Below are positions 11,068 to 22,689 of a stretch of DNA of 64,000 bases, piece by piece; within the stretch, counting starts at the first letter, position 1; each line of letters opens with the position of its first letter. The position numbers and the translations under genes were made by a program. A model generated the notes under the pieces. That model worked only from the letters and a program-made list of their open reading frames with translations. It made no database searches and was not told the origin of the DNA. This DNA comes from Lactuca virosa (Eukaryota > Streptophyta > Magnoliopsida > Asterales > Asteraceae). The stretch spans positions 121,922,324 through 121,986,323 of the forward strand of contig CAKMRJ010005634.1 of NCBI GenBank assembly GCA_928212115.1, given 5' to 3'.

Positions 11068-12681
11068 ATTGTTTATAGTGAGCTCAGTATATCAAATTAT
11101 AAAAGATATACGACCGATAAATACATTGGGATAAAAATATTCTGACCAAGAGTTATACTTTAAAATATAACCATATTTTACAAAAGTATAAGAACATACA
11201 GAATCTAAATACCCGAACAAAGTATCACAAGAAGAATAAGAATAAAAGTCTTTGGATGTTGACCATTACTGTCAAACCTGGGCAGTTATGTAATCGTAAG
11301 CTGGAATAAATATAACCTGATCAACTATATTTATTCGAGATGCGACTAACGTGTGCTTGGGAGTGATGGTGGTGTTGCAACAAATATGAAACTTACCAAA
11401 TAGGAATACTAGAGCCAAACATAAAGTTTAAAAATACTATAGGAGTATTTTAGGATACTAAAAGATTCACAATAAACCCAGAAGCATGTTCAGAAGTTAA
11501 GAATCAAACATGTAATTAAAATACTATAGGGGTATTTTAGGAACCATAAATAACCCTGCGTGAAAACTAAAAAGATCCTTATTGATAGACCTATGATTAC
11601 AAAGTGTATACTCCCAAGGTTATATATAGTGAGGATCTCATAGGCTAAGAATGTGTGGTTTCGCTCTACTTCCTTTTCCCTGTTTGGATGTGGATATAGA
11701 GTAGTATCACATATTCGAAGGCCTATCAGATCTAAGTTATATATGATTTGTGTACACTATGAAATTGTAGCAGGACTCGATATGGATCCCCAGTGAAATG
11801 TTTTAATAATCTCTTAGGATTCTTTAGACATTTCCATTCTCGCACGAAACCCTTTAGAAAGCCTTATCCACTTCAGAAATTGGCAGAAGAGTCGATTCAG
11901 ACCCAGAAGAGGTTCATTGAGAAGATTTCCGAATAGGAAATAAATGAACAGGGACGAGACTATTGAAACCACCATGTGCCTATACCTTTTAGGGACATCG
12001 GTGGGAAATTCGCCTGAACTTCCGAGATTACAGTAATCCATTATGAAGTGATGACGCTCAGAGTCAAAATCGGAAGCAAGGCGGAGCAGAAATTCAATAT
12101 GTCTACGAGAGCAGAGGACCCTATATAGATACCCGAAGGAAACCAATGCCGATTCCAGTCAGGAATAAGAGGTGGACAGAGGGAGCCAATGCATGGAACC
12201 CGAGAAGTGTCTTTTCCCCTTTTATCGTCGTGCTAATAAATCCATAAAATAATACAATTTAGTCAGTTAGTGATTACACTACTCACACTATGTGTTAGGC
12301 AAACCGTCTTTCCCGTCGAAATTAATAAGAATAGATCGGATCTCAAAACCTCGATTGAGAGTGTTTAGCCATAAGTTTTCATGAGCCCTTTTCTTCCGTG
12401 ATCTTCGTTCCGAACTTCCCTCAAATATTTTCAAGCCGGAGAGTGAACCTCTCCAGTATAAAGATAACTTAGTAGGAACGACTCCCATTTTATGGCTTTC
12501 CGATACGCCTACTCCTACCTTGTTACCCGGACTGCATCATAGGGATGTAGGTCGACGCTCAGATAATCATAAATCAAGGCGCGGGAAAATTTATGCCTAT
12601 CATAGTAAAGAAAGAGACGTCTAGGGTTAACCATCGTCTCTCATCAGCTTGTGTTCCTTTTCGTGTAGGAAAAAAAAAACC
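11068..12681 (+). other. Element C leader, non-coding
   Basis: No credible ORF. It contains a ~154-bp stem-loop module (11604-11757) related to one in the LTR (9724-9877): arms GTGTATAC and GTGTACAC with TTATATAT inside, around a conserved core CTGTTTGGATGTGG. Confidence 0.6.
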
Positions 12682-13275
12682 ATGCCCCCAAAGAAACGTA
12701 ACCACCCCGCTGGTAAGACACCGATCCTTCAATTCGATGAAACTACGTTTCGAGCTGCAGTTTCAGCAGCCGTAGCAGCTGTCATGGCTCACCTGAATGC
12801 TAACAACGCCAATGTTAGCAAGAGCACTATCGGCAATCCCGATCATATCAATGGACAGCGACAACCAACACCCGTGTACCCAGCCACCCAAGAACCCCAA
12901 CATAACCCACTGAAAAGAAAGTTTGAGAACGAGGAGGGAAGTACCTCGACTCAAGGTCCTTCCGAAGGGCAACGAGCTGAAGTGGTCAATGCCTCTGTTA
13001 ACCCTTCCGTCTCGACACCTGGAAGACCATACCTAGGAAACCTCCCCCGCTGCAGCAAGTGTAACTAGCATCATCATGGTATCTGTCGAGAACTCTTTTG
13101 CGTTAGGTGCAACATGAAGGGGCATACCGCTCGCTTCTGTAGAACCCCGGTTGAGTTCATTACATCAACCACCAATATGGGGACCAGTCTAGTATGCCAC
13201 TTATGTGGTGAAATTGGGCACTTCAAGAGGGACTACCCAACTGAAAGAAATGACAAAGACGTAGGAGGAGTTTAA
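12682..13275 (+). pseudogene. Element C shortened gag with zinc knuckles
   Basis: The start is ATG 12682 (MPPKKRNHPAG) behind a nine-A run. About 128 residues of N-terminal gag, including an Ala-rich helix (FRAAVSAAVAAVMAHL), lead to CSKCN, where a TAG stop (13066-13068) interrupts. The same frame continues with CVRCNMKGHTARFC and CHLCGEIGHFKRDY, two CCHC-type nucleocapsid knuckles; the last Cys of the second is replaced (DYP for DCP). The central capsid domain expected between N terminus and knuckles is missing, so an internal deletion is inferred. Confidence 0.8.
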
Positions 13276-15783
13276 CCCTAATGCCTAGGAGAAGCATCAA
13301 AGAACCCAGTAGAATTTTGGTACGTCTCTCAATCCTAAGTAGCTAACCGAGAACCTTAATAAATCAATTCTAATTGTAATTACTCCCTCGTTAAGGCAAA
13401 CGTCGCAGCACTGTTGTAAAATTCAAAAACCCATCAGGTAAAGCTATGATGGCTTAGTATATGCATTAAGGCCATTTATAATTAAGATTGATAGACCTCG
13501 AGTGAGTGATGCTGCCTTATCTCCTGTTTCTCGTTTGGTTGTGGATTTAGGGCGGAATTGCTCAGTCAACAGTCCTTTAATCTTAATTATACATGACTAG
13601 TGTATACCAGGCGGTTATAGAGAGGCCTCGTGAGAAATCCATTCATGAAAAGTACATTGTTCCCAAAACATCAGGACCCCTAGAGTTCCGCGTCAATTCT
13701 ATCGGTCCAAGTATTCGCGATAGTGATACCATGGACGAAACCCGAGACGCTAAGAACTTGTGTGCCCTGTTCAGCACATGGTCCTATCGATATTCATTCC
13801 ATATCATGTCGATGTTTGTTAAATTCGACACTGCCGTCAATCATGGTTCGACTTGGTGCGACCATGTGAAAATTCCTAGTGCTGTGTAAAGAGAACTTTC
13901 ACCATAGCCTATGCGTCAAATAAAGGTTCTTCCGAACCTAATAAGAAAACCTAATGCGAACCGTCAGTCGTCTCTCTTATCCAAACTTTCCGAAGTACCT
14001 AGGAGAAGGGTACCACGTGCTGTTAACCAACCCCTCCTTAGACATTAAAACCAGAAGCGAAAGGCACTGCAGATATTCCGGAAGACAGTAACCGCCCGAG
14101 GCCTACTCAGTAAATCCTCCAGAAAGGCCATCCGCACCGCACAATCAGGTTCGTGAATCAAGAGAAAGAACCCATGGGATTAACTTACTACTACTGAGTA
14201 TATGCATTAGAGTGGTATATAATTTAGATCAATAAGATTTAAGATGTGTGCTTCCTCCCTGCTCCCTGTTCCTCATTTGGTTGTGGGTTTGGGGTAGGGC
14301 CACACATCTGAACATCCTGTCAATCTCAATTATATACGACTTGCATACACTGAGTAATAGTGATTGAGCCGAGTATGAGGTCTACCAAGAACCTTATAAT
14401 AAGACCCTTCATCCTATCCCATAGAAAAGGGGACTGGGGTCAAGAGAACCACTGTGGGTTAAGCTACTAAAATGACCACAAATTCGAAATTTGTTGTCAT
14501 CTCGGTTAAGCCAACATAGTAGCTAACGCCCTCGGTTAGGAAAAGTAACTCAAGTCGTAAGAGTCAAAAACAGCGACTACGACCATCCATTCACGCTAAA
14601 TCCCACAAATTAAGCATCTCAGCGGAGAGCCCAAAAACCTGGAAGCTGTGACAGGTTAAACCCTGAGAAAGAGTGGATGAGGAAGTTAGAAATTCCGAGT
14701 GACGGAACCCTATATTGTCTAGATTTGATCTGGATAGAGAAAACTCCGTAACACCGGAAGAGTAGTTGCAAGGGATACTCGCACTACTCAGGCACTTCGT
14801 CCATCCAGATACAGACGAATAGTGCCTAGGACACACTGCCTCCTCATGTGAGAAAAGTCACCGTCGCCCTATAGACGATAGACTGCATTCTCCAAAGTTA
14901 ATACTAGGATGCTAAGAACCACATGACCACCTCCGCAACCAAGAATACTTGAATAAAGTAAATGGTAAGCTGCGTTAAGCTTTATACCCCAGGTCTTAAA
15001 GAGATTATAGACTCGACACCAGTCTAGGTGCTAGTCGATGGGTTATACAATAACACGCGCTTCCTACAAACTGGAGGGAGCCAACCCATCGGAGAATGGG
15101 GCATGTCTTAGAGATTCGTTGGACTACTAGGTGTCCCAAAGAATACTATCTCAAAAGAAATAGTAGAACCACCTCCTGAAATAGTCCAGCACTTCAGAAA
15201 ATCTCTAAGGGCTAAGTTAGCCCTGATCAGAGACTGCTATCCATGAAACAGCGAAGCGAGTAAGAGCATGATTCTTTCCGATTAGGGATCATGCTGTGAA
15301 AGCATCTATTGGATGATAATGAAAATTTAAATTTTCTAAGCATCGTCTGGTAAAACCCCCCTATCACACCGACTTTGAGAGTTTCCGTTAGAAACACCTC
15401 AAAAGTCAGAAGTGCAGATCCATTTTGCACTAGGTCGAGATAGATGTCACGTAACCAATAGGTACCAGTATATAGCCAATACATCCGATGATCCAGAAAA
15501 CCTCCGAAAGCCAATCAGTAGGAAATACGAATCCGAAGACGACCTGAGCCTTCTAAGAACCAACTCGGAGAACCACACTCCAGTAAGAGAGAACTTTTGG
15601 AACTTTCGGATGGCGATCACGCCAAGTGATGATCTAACCATGGAAGTACATTATGTTCTAAGAACTGAAACGTTCCATCTTTCCAAAAACTTAGGACCAT
15701 CCGAGATTCTTGATAAGAATTGGTCCAACCCCTGTCAGACCTCAACTACTTTAGGGATTCCATAATTTCCGCCCAAATCTATC
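13276..15783 (+). other. Element C internal region without recognisable pol
   Basis: No RT, RNase H or integrase catalytic motif could be read in any frame. Two further stem-loop modules lie here (13457-13607 and 14208-14350), each with outer arms around a TTTGGTTGTGG core. The rest may be scrambled pol sequence or non-coding filler. Confidence 0.55.
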
Positions 15784-16062
15784 CACGTCTCAAGCTTGAA
15801 AAAGTCATTGTCCGACGAGGCTCTTGTAACCCCACTCGACGAAATCGAAATCAATGAGAGCCTCAACTTCGTGGAAGAACCTGTAGAAATCATGGACCGA
15901 GAGGCCAAGCGAATGAAACGAATCCGCATCCCAATCGTAAAGGTTCACTGGAATGCCAAGTGTGGACCGGAGTTCACTTGGGAGAGCGAGGACCGATCGA
16001 ATAGGAAGTACCCTCATCTCTTTACTCGATTGTTCATACCTACTTCCTTGCCTAAACTCTAA
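15784..16062 (+). pseudogene. Element C integrase C-terminal tail
   Basis: The frame reads HVSSLKKSLSDEALVTPL, then EPVEIMDREAKRMKR, IVKVHWNAKCGPEFTWE and KYPHLF, the ordered landmarks of the chromovirus integrase tail, where the chromodomain-like target-site reader sits. The stop TAA is at 16060-16062, about 23 bp before the PPT. Upstream integrase core motifs are absent. Confidence 0.85.
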
Positions 16063-16084
16063 TTTCGGGACGAAATTACCTATA

Positions 16085-16096
16085 ACAGGGGGATGA
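16085..16096 (+). promoter_or_regulatory. Element C polypurine tract
   Basis: ACAGGGGGATGA directly before the 3' LTR. Confidence 0.88.
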
Positions 16097-19000
16097 TGTG
16101 ACAACCCAAAATTTTCTATTGCTTTGAAAGCTCAGCCAGTCAACCCAAATTAGTGTTAGACTTATTCCTGCTATCATTTAGCACAATTTAGATTCTGTTC
16201 AAGCGTTCTGAGCCCAGTACACTTAAGGAATAAGTGTTGGGGTTTATCTGCCGAAGCTATAGTACAACGAACGGGCCTGAAACACATTGACCCGGAGTTC
16301 ACGGCCACCACATGGGAGTTTACGGCCGTAAACTCCATGTGGGCCGTAAACTCCACTTTATATGGAGAAATGTGGCCATTTGTTTCATTCCTTCACTCCC
16401 TTTGGCTGAAATCCTCTCAACTATCATCCCGATCTTCGTCCCCAATCTTCAAAACTCGTAAGTTTCTTGTCCTAACTAGTTGATATGTTACTTGGTCTAG
16501 TGATCTTACATGATTTCATCCATGAAATCATTCCATTTGTGTAGATCTTCAAGTTTCACCAAGAACACCAAGAACACACACTAGTGTTCTTGGCCAAAAT
16601 CGACTATTCAAGCCCCTAGATCGTAAGTACTCTCGTTCTAACTCGATGTACACTAGGTTGAACATGTTCAGGCCTTAGAAACATCAAGAATCAAGGGTTG
16701 GAAGAGAGTTTACGGCCAAGGCATGTTCTTGGGCCGTAAACTCCCTATAAGGGTGCAATGATGCCCTTTCTTCCTTCCTTATGCCCAGAACTTAGCCTAG
16801 AACCAACCACCATTGAACTAGGGACCTTAAACATCAAAGAAACCATGTCCACATAGAGTTTACAGCCGTAAACTCATAAGGAAATGGTCCTTTGGTCGTA
16901 AACTCTATAAAGGGGTGATATTGTGCCCCTAACGCCTCCTATGGCTTGTATAAATGACTAGAACCTTGCATGCATAAGATAGAAACACCAAAACACGAAA
17001 TGGGTGGGCAAACATGAGTTTACGACCGTAAACTCATGTGTTTACGACCGTAAACTCCACCAAGGGTCTATTTTGAGCCCTAGTCAGTTCCTAAGCCCTT
17101 GATTCGAGTCTAGCTTACTTCCTTGAGTAGTATAAGACCTTAGAACACCCAATGGCACCATTCCCATGAGTTTACGGCCGTAAACTCATGGGGGAAGTGG
17201 CCCAGAAACCGTAAACACTCATAAGGGCCACCATTTGAGGAGTAAACTCCAATGTGAGGCCATACTCTCCTTATATGCAATCCTTAGTACTCTTAGCACT
17301 TGTAGCAAAGTGTTTTCATGTATTAGGGTGTCCTAACTCACTAAATTAGTTATTAAATGACTAATTAGATACATCAATGTATCATTGCTTGTTCAATAGG
17401 ATCCGAGTGTGTGTTCAAGTCCTCACTTGACACTTAGCATCCTATACCATCCGTTCATCCGAATCACCCACGTCAGGTGAGTTCATACCCCTGAATCAAC
17501 CTTTTAAATGATTTTAAATGCTTTTATGGGGGGAATACAAGTTGAACTATAGGGTTATTATATCAATCACATGGGATTAATAACCGTATAGCAAATAGAT
17601 TTTTGCATGTTAAACTGTTTTATCTAGCTAAAGGTTTTCAAATCTTGTTTTCAAATCTCTTTTAAAGTATGAAAATCCCTTTTTAGATTATTAAAGCTTT
17701 TTCAAAGGTTTTACCAAAACTTCTTTTATACTTTTATATTATCAAATGCATGCCTATATATGTATAGTTATATAAGTAATGTTTAAAGGACTTAGGAAGG
17801 CTAGCTCGCTTTAATTCCTTTTCCTTGTTTGGATGTGGCTTTAGGGTATCGGTTATCCGTCCGAAGGTCGTTTGAATATTAGTTATATATCATGTATACA
17901 TATATAGTCATAAAAGTTCTATCAGTCAGTTCATCACCTTTGGGTAGCAAAGGCATCTAGATAACCTCTCAAGTAAACTATAATATGTATAGTTTAGAAA
18001 CCAACCATAACATTCATGAAGGAGAACTTAGTTATATCTATATTCTAAAAACTTAATACCGTCTGGAGTCTGTTTTTCATTATTTTAGACTTTTCGAGGC
18101 GTATCGTTCATTCGATACCACCTGGAGTCCACATTCATTCATTTAGACTTTTCGAGGCGTATCGTTCATTCGATACCACCTGGAGTCCACATTCATTCAT
18201 ATAGACTTTTCGAGGCGTATCGTTCATTCGATACCACCTGGAGTCCACATTCATTCATTTAGACTTTTCGAGGGGTATCGTTCATTCGATACCACCTGGA
18301 GTCCACATTCATTCATTTAGACTTTTCGAGGCGTATCGTTCATTCGATACCACCTGGAGTCCACATTCATTCATTTAGACTTTTCGAGGCGTATCGTTCA
18401 TTCGATACCACCTAGAGTCCACATTCATTCATTTAGACTTTTCGAGGCGTATCGTTCATTCGATACCACCTGGAGTCCACGTTTCATCCATTTTATAACC
18501 AACAGTGTTACTGCTGAGGTAAAATATTATTTTCCCCTATTACTTTCGCTTGTGATTTTCTCACATATACTTTAAAGTATAAACTATATTTTGATAATGA
18601 TAGTACTTTTGGGGGAAATTACTCCTTAAACATAAAACAGTTGGGTCTTGGTAGAAGACTGCTTTTAGTAGAGAAACTATGTGGTTTAAACATAAAACAA
18701 TTGGGTCTTGGTAGAAAACTACTTTTATTAGAAAATATAGGATTTTCTGGTAAGGATTCTAATACTCTGTAAATTCTAATCTCCATCATCGAGTGAGATT
18801 ATTTTGAAGTAAAACACGTAATTATATCAATGTCATTAAATACTTATGAACTCACCAGCATTAAAATGTTGGTACTCGCTTTCAAAATAACTTGTATTCT
18901 CAGGTCATCAGTAGACAGGTACACTCCGGAAGCTTTTGTGAAGACAGCCTTATAATGAGCTGCATCTTATGTTATTCTCTGTATTTACTTTTGATGTTGT

Positions 19001-19141
19001 TGCTAAATGTACCTATGAAAAATTATTACTATTAATGCAATGGTTGTTGTACTTTGATTACTATACTGCATATGTTGTGATACTTGACATGACGTCCTCC
19101 ACCCCAGAACGTTTCCGCCGTTCTGGTTTTGGGGTGTGACA
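16097..19141 (+). repeat. Element C 3' LTR
   Basis: It starts TGTGACAACCCA and ends GGGGTGTGACA. It is 52 bp longer than the 5' LTR. This is explained exactly by one extra 58-bp unit (18055-18481) minus six G in the poly-G run near 17528. All other sub-features match the 5' copy. Confidence 0.93.
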
Positions 19142-19146
19142 ATAAA

Positions 19147-19318
19147 GTTGGTGAGTCTACAGGTTTTGACTCTGAGTAAAATAGTACTTTTTCCCAAGTT
19201 TAAAAAGTATAAAACATAGTATAAAAGAGTCACCCTGACTCATACTTATCTCCAGCCTATTGTTTATATATCCTAGGTATAATAGTTTACTTACTAAATA
19301 AGTAGTATACCTATAAGT
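19147..19318 (-). repeat. Element A 5' LTR, segment 2
   Basis: This continues LTR A after element C and parallels about 2885-3055. It ends at TAAGT (19314-19318), the target of the next insertion. Confidence 0.92.
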
Positions 19319-20076
19319 TGTTGGGTTTTGAGCATTCTAACACTCCTAAGTGTACATGCAACCCTAAATACCTTGGATCTATGTTTTCTCTATTATACAT
19401 GCAATTATGAATATTTCAAGGTATTACCCTAACTAGCATACAATCATAAGTACTAGTATAACAAAACTAGATAGAATACATACCTTTTGATCTAGCTTGA
19501 TTCCATGGAGCTCAAGAGCCTAGTGCCCCAAGTGTGACACCTCAAATGATTCACACAACATCAAATACACTTAGAATAACTTGAGATAAATGAGACACTT
19601 CATGAAATCGGCTAGCCCTCACCATTCCTTCATAGTGCCGATTTTTGGGAAGAATAAGATGCTTATATAGTGTGTTACAATTAGGGTTACACCATGTAAA
19701 CCCTAATTGTCATGGCCTTTCATTTCCATGATCCATGGGTACAAAAACACCATGGAGCATCCTATACGTTTTAGCCCAACTTGATAATCCATGGAGCATT
19801 AGCCCACTATACAAGTATGGATGATTTACACAATCAACCCATATATTTAATTAGTCTCCTTTTGATCACTTTATTAATTACAAATTAATGCTTGATCAAT
19901 ACTAATTAAATAATCTTATTAATATATTAGAACTTATAATATATTAATAAACCGTAAGTGTTATTTCTCTCATTTTAGTCTATCCAAATGCATGATGCCA
20001 TGCAACCCAAATGGAGCATGCGAATCGGGTCAAGTACATACCAAATATAGTTATGGACTTAGACACTAATCCAACA
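19319..20076. mobile_element. 758-bp LTR-like unit (probable solo LTR)
   Basis: It begins TGTTGGGTTTTGAGC, ends CTAATCCAACA and is flanked by TAAGT on both sides (19314-19318 and 20077-20081). TG...CA ends and a 5-bp TSD mark an LTR. No PBS, PPT or ORF is visible, so it is probably a solo LTR left after recombination. The inverted ends TGTTGG/CCAACA are common in Ty1/copia LTRs; the superfamily call is inference. Confidence 0.82.
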
Positions 20077-20081
20077 TAAGT

Positions 20082-20530
20082 TTCATATACAATGAATATA
20101 AGTGTTTGTAATCCCATACAAACAAAGGTTGCTACGTATAAATCTTATTTCAATTCTATACGAGTATGTGAACTAGGTATACTGGTTTACTTATTGAATA
20201 AGTGATATACCTAAAAGCTCCTAGAGTATAAGTGTTTAGGAAACTTATACTTAACATTGATACTTGTATATCGACAAAGTATAATGCTTCTAGAGTATAA
20301 TTGCGCTACGATTAATCCATAACCGCTGCTAAAACGACGCCACTACCTCTGAATGGTACTATAAAGGGTTTGCACCAATATAATCGTTCCGCACGCTTCA
20401 TCAACGTCGGACAACTAAAATGACCGTCTATCACTTGAAAAGCGTTGGGTTGTAGCTAGAAACCACGGGTGGGGGTGTCAACCCGCATTGATCTACACAC
20501 AACTTCCTCGTTGGCAAACTGGGCAAGTTT
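20082..20530 (-). repeat. Element A 5' LTR, segment 3
   Basis: It parallels about 3056-3510 of the left LTR (poly-hairpin part and first 115-bp unit) and ends at AGTTT (20526-20530), the TSD of element B. Confidence 0.92.
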
Positions 20531-20661
20531 TGTACTGACCGTCATTTGAGGTATCAATTATTAATTATTTCTTAAATTATTATTTCGGCTAAATATGGAT
20601 ATAAAGGACTATTGGAGTGAACTTAAGCAAATGGGCCAAGGATTTGGGCTGCCCATAAGAC

Positions 20662-20793
20662 GTACGCTGGGCGTAGCCTTGGTGTACGCGGGGCGTAGAG
20701 GCACGCATTGGATACGGGGGACGACCGCATGTACGCGCAGCGTACGTGAGCAGATGCCAAAACCCTAATTTTTAGGGTTTAAGACATATAAAC
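20662..20793 (+). promoter_or_regulatory. Element B LTR promoter: dyads, telobox pair, TATA
   Basis: Two 6-3-6 dyads are followed by AAACCCTAA and TTTAGGGTTT facing each other, then by ATATAAAC. This order suggests the U3 promoter. In the 3' LTR the telobox and TATA portion is deleted. Confidence 0.5.
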
Positions 20794-22004
20794 ACCCCAT
20801 TATAGCCACCCCTGGCCTCCTTACTAGCCAATCACCCTTAGAAAACCCTAATACGCCCTCACACTCCATTGTTGTGTGTGTTTGACCTTTTGAGCTTATT
20901 TTTGGTGAAGAAAAGCTTGGAAGAAGTGAAGAGGAGTTGGAGAAGAAGAACTTGAGTATCTCGAGCTCAAGGATCTGGGACTATTTCATCTTTTGGCACT
21001 CAAAGGAGGAATAAAGCTTCCGACTTTCCTCTTAAAAGCTTAGATATAGGATTATGGAACTTTGGACCTTTTTAGGTCCAAAGGATGGATCTTTATCATG
21101 CAACTTCGTTTTTGAGATTGGGGTTGCCACCCTTGGAGCTCAAAGCAGTCCTTTAGCAGTAAAGTTTCAACCTTTAAGGCCTTTATGTAACCATGCATGA
21201 GATCTAGCCATTTCTATGGAGTTAGTTTCTATTATTCAATGTTTGGGCTCATTTGTTGGGTTGCAAGCCACCAAGTGATCGACTTTATGGATCAAGACAT
21301 TGAAGAGGACTTGGATATGTGGTTATAGCCTTTGGATTAGATTATTAAGCACTTAATGGGAAAAGTGACTTAACAGGGAAGTTCACTGGGTGCACATGCA
21401 GGTACGCGCAGCGTACATGCCATTTAGCCAGTACGCTTAGCGTACAAGGGAGTACGCCCTGCATACTCAACATTATTGGGCTTCTCACCTTTTGGGCCTT
21501 GGTTTGGGCCAAATATTGGACTTATTAATTATTAGGCCTTAGTAGGCCATCAAAAGTCAGATTTTGGACTAAGGACATGGTTGGGCTTAGGGAAAGCCCA
21601 TTGAGAAGTTGGGCCCAATTTAGAAAATTGGCCCATTAGTGGGCCTTTAATGGGCCATTAGTGGACTTAGAAAGATTAGTTGGATTTGGGCCTTGGATAT
21701 GGTCCAAAAAGTAGAGCAGAGGTAAAATGGTCATTTTACCCTAAGAAGGATTCTCAGTTTCCTGACTAAGTATTTTTGTATAGAGTTAGTCGGGGAGTCG
21801 CGGGAGCAGCCAGCAGAGATTCCCCACGCACGAGTTCAGCATCCAGTTTGAGAGGTGAGTTTCTCTCCAGTAGGAACGGGTCTAAGGCCACAATGTCGGC
21901 CAGTTTATATGTTAGTAGTTTTGGGCTTCGGTCCGATGTCGGGGCGGTCCCGAGAAGAGTATATGTATGCTTGATGTCTTTGTGATTCATGAATGTTATG
22001 TGTT

Positions 22005-22345
22005 ATGTGTTCCAGGGCAAGCCCGAAGTATGTTAGTGTATCTGTTATATGTTATGTGTTCCGGGGTAAGCCCGATGCCAGGGCAAGCCCGATGCATGTT
22101 AGCTTAGACGTTATCTGTTATGTGTTCCGGGCTTCGGTTCGATGCCGAGGTACGCCCGATGTATGATATATATTTATGTTATGTGTTTATGATATATGAT
22201 ATACTGTGTATGTGTCGGGGTAAGCCCGATGTCGAGGTGAGCCCGATCCCAGACGTGGTCTGATGTCTTGGTGAGCCCGATGCCGGGTAGGAGTCCGATA
22301 TCGGGTAAGCCGATGCCGGGTTTATCCCGATGCAGCTGGGCGGTG
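22005..22345 (+). repeat. Degenerate GC-rich repeat in LTR B
   Basis: The motif CCGGGGTAAGCCCGATG and variants (GGCAAGCCCGATG, GGTGAGCCCGATG) recur a dozen or more times between spacers rich in TTATGTGTT. The same run is present in the 3' LTR at about 50285-50635 with a different arrangement. Confidence 0.85.
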
Positions 22346-22677
22346 TACCAAAGTTTATGTTACATGTTATATGTTATGTATATGGTATGTGGTAGTTTGG
22401 GGGAGCTCACTAAGTTTCGTGCTTACAATTTTCAGTTTGGTTTCAGGTACTTCAGCTAGCAAAGGGAAGGGCCCGGGATGATCGCATGGAACACACCACA
22501 ATTTTCTAGCCTGGGAGATTTACTCTGATATTTGATATGAGATTTTGATATGTTGACAGATATTAAGATATTTTGAGATACATGGTTTATGATTTTATAT
22601 GATGATGATGATAGTTATGGTTTTATTAATAACTTAAAAATGAAATTTTTGGTCTGTATTTTTTGGACGTTTCAAGT

Positions 22678-22689
22678 TGGTATCAGAGC
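22678..22689 (+). promoter_or_regulatory. Element B primer-binding site
   Basis: TGGTATCAGAGC, initiator tRNA-Met complement, three bases after the 5' LTR. Confidence 0.93.

Larger units (their letters stand above)
8060..19141 (+). mobile_element. Element C: Ty3 chromovirus-type LTR retrotransposon with 3-kb LTRs
   Basis: 5' LTR at 8060-11052 (2993 bp), internal region of 5044 bp, 3' LTR at 16097-19141 (3045 bp). TSD is ATAAA. PBS and PPT are in place. The internal region keeps only a shortened gag and the integrase tail; RT and RNase H are not recognisable, so it must depend on relatives for movement. The LTRs are very similar (about ten substitutions in the first ~950 bp by eye), so insertion is recent compared with its host LTR A. 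Long LTRs and an integrase tail of this type fit Del/Tekay chromoviruses, by family knowledge. Confidence 0.92.
20531..22674 (+). repeat. Element B 5' LTR (2144 bp)
   Basis: It starts TGTACTGACCGTC and ends GGACGTTTCA. It has dyads GTACGCTGGGCGTAG (20662-20676) and GTACGCGCAGCGTAC (20731-20745, perfect), a telobox pair (20760-20780) and a TATA-like CATATAAAC at 20785-20793. More dyads sit downstream at 21402-21416 and 21431-21445. A CTCAC stem-loop lies at 22406-22425. The 3' LTR is about 470 bp shorter, mainly through loss of the block after the first dyads. Confidence 0.93.

Noticed and set aside
13593..13889. 98-residue + strand ORF in element C
   Set aside because: No domain similarity recognised, it begins inside a stem-loop module, and its neighbours are decayed; probably chance.
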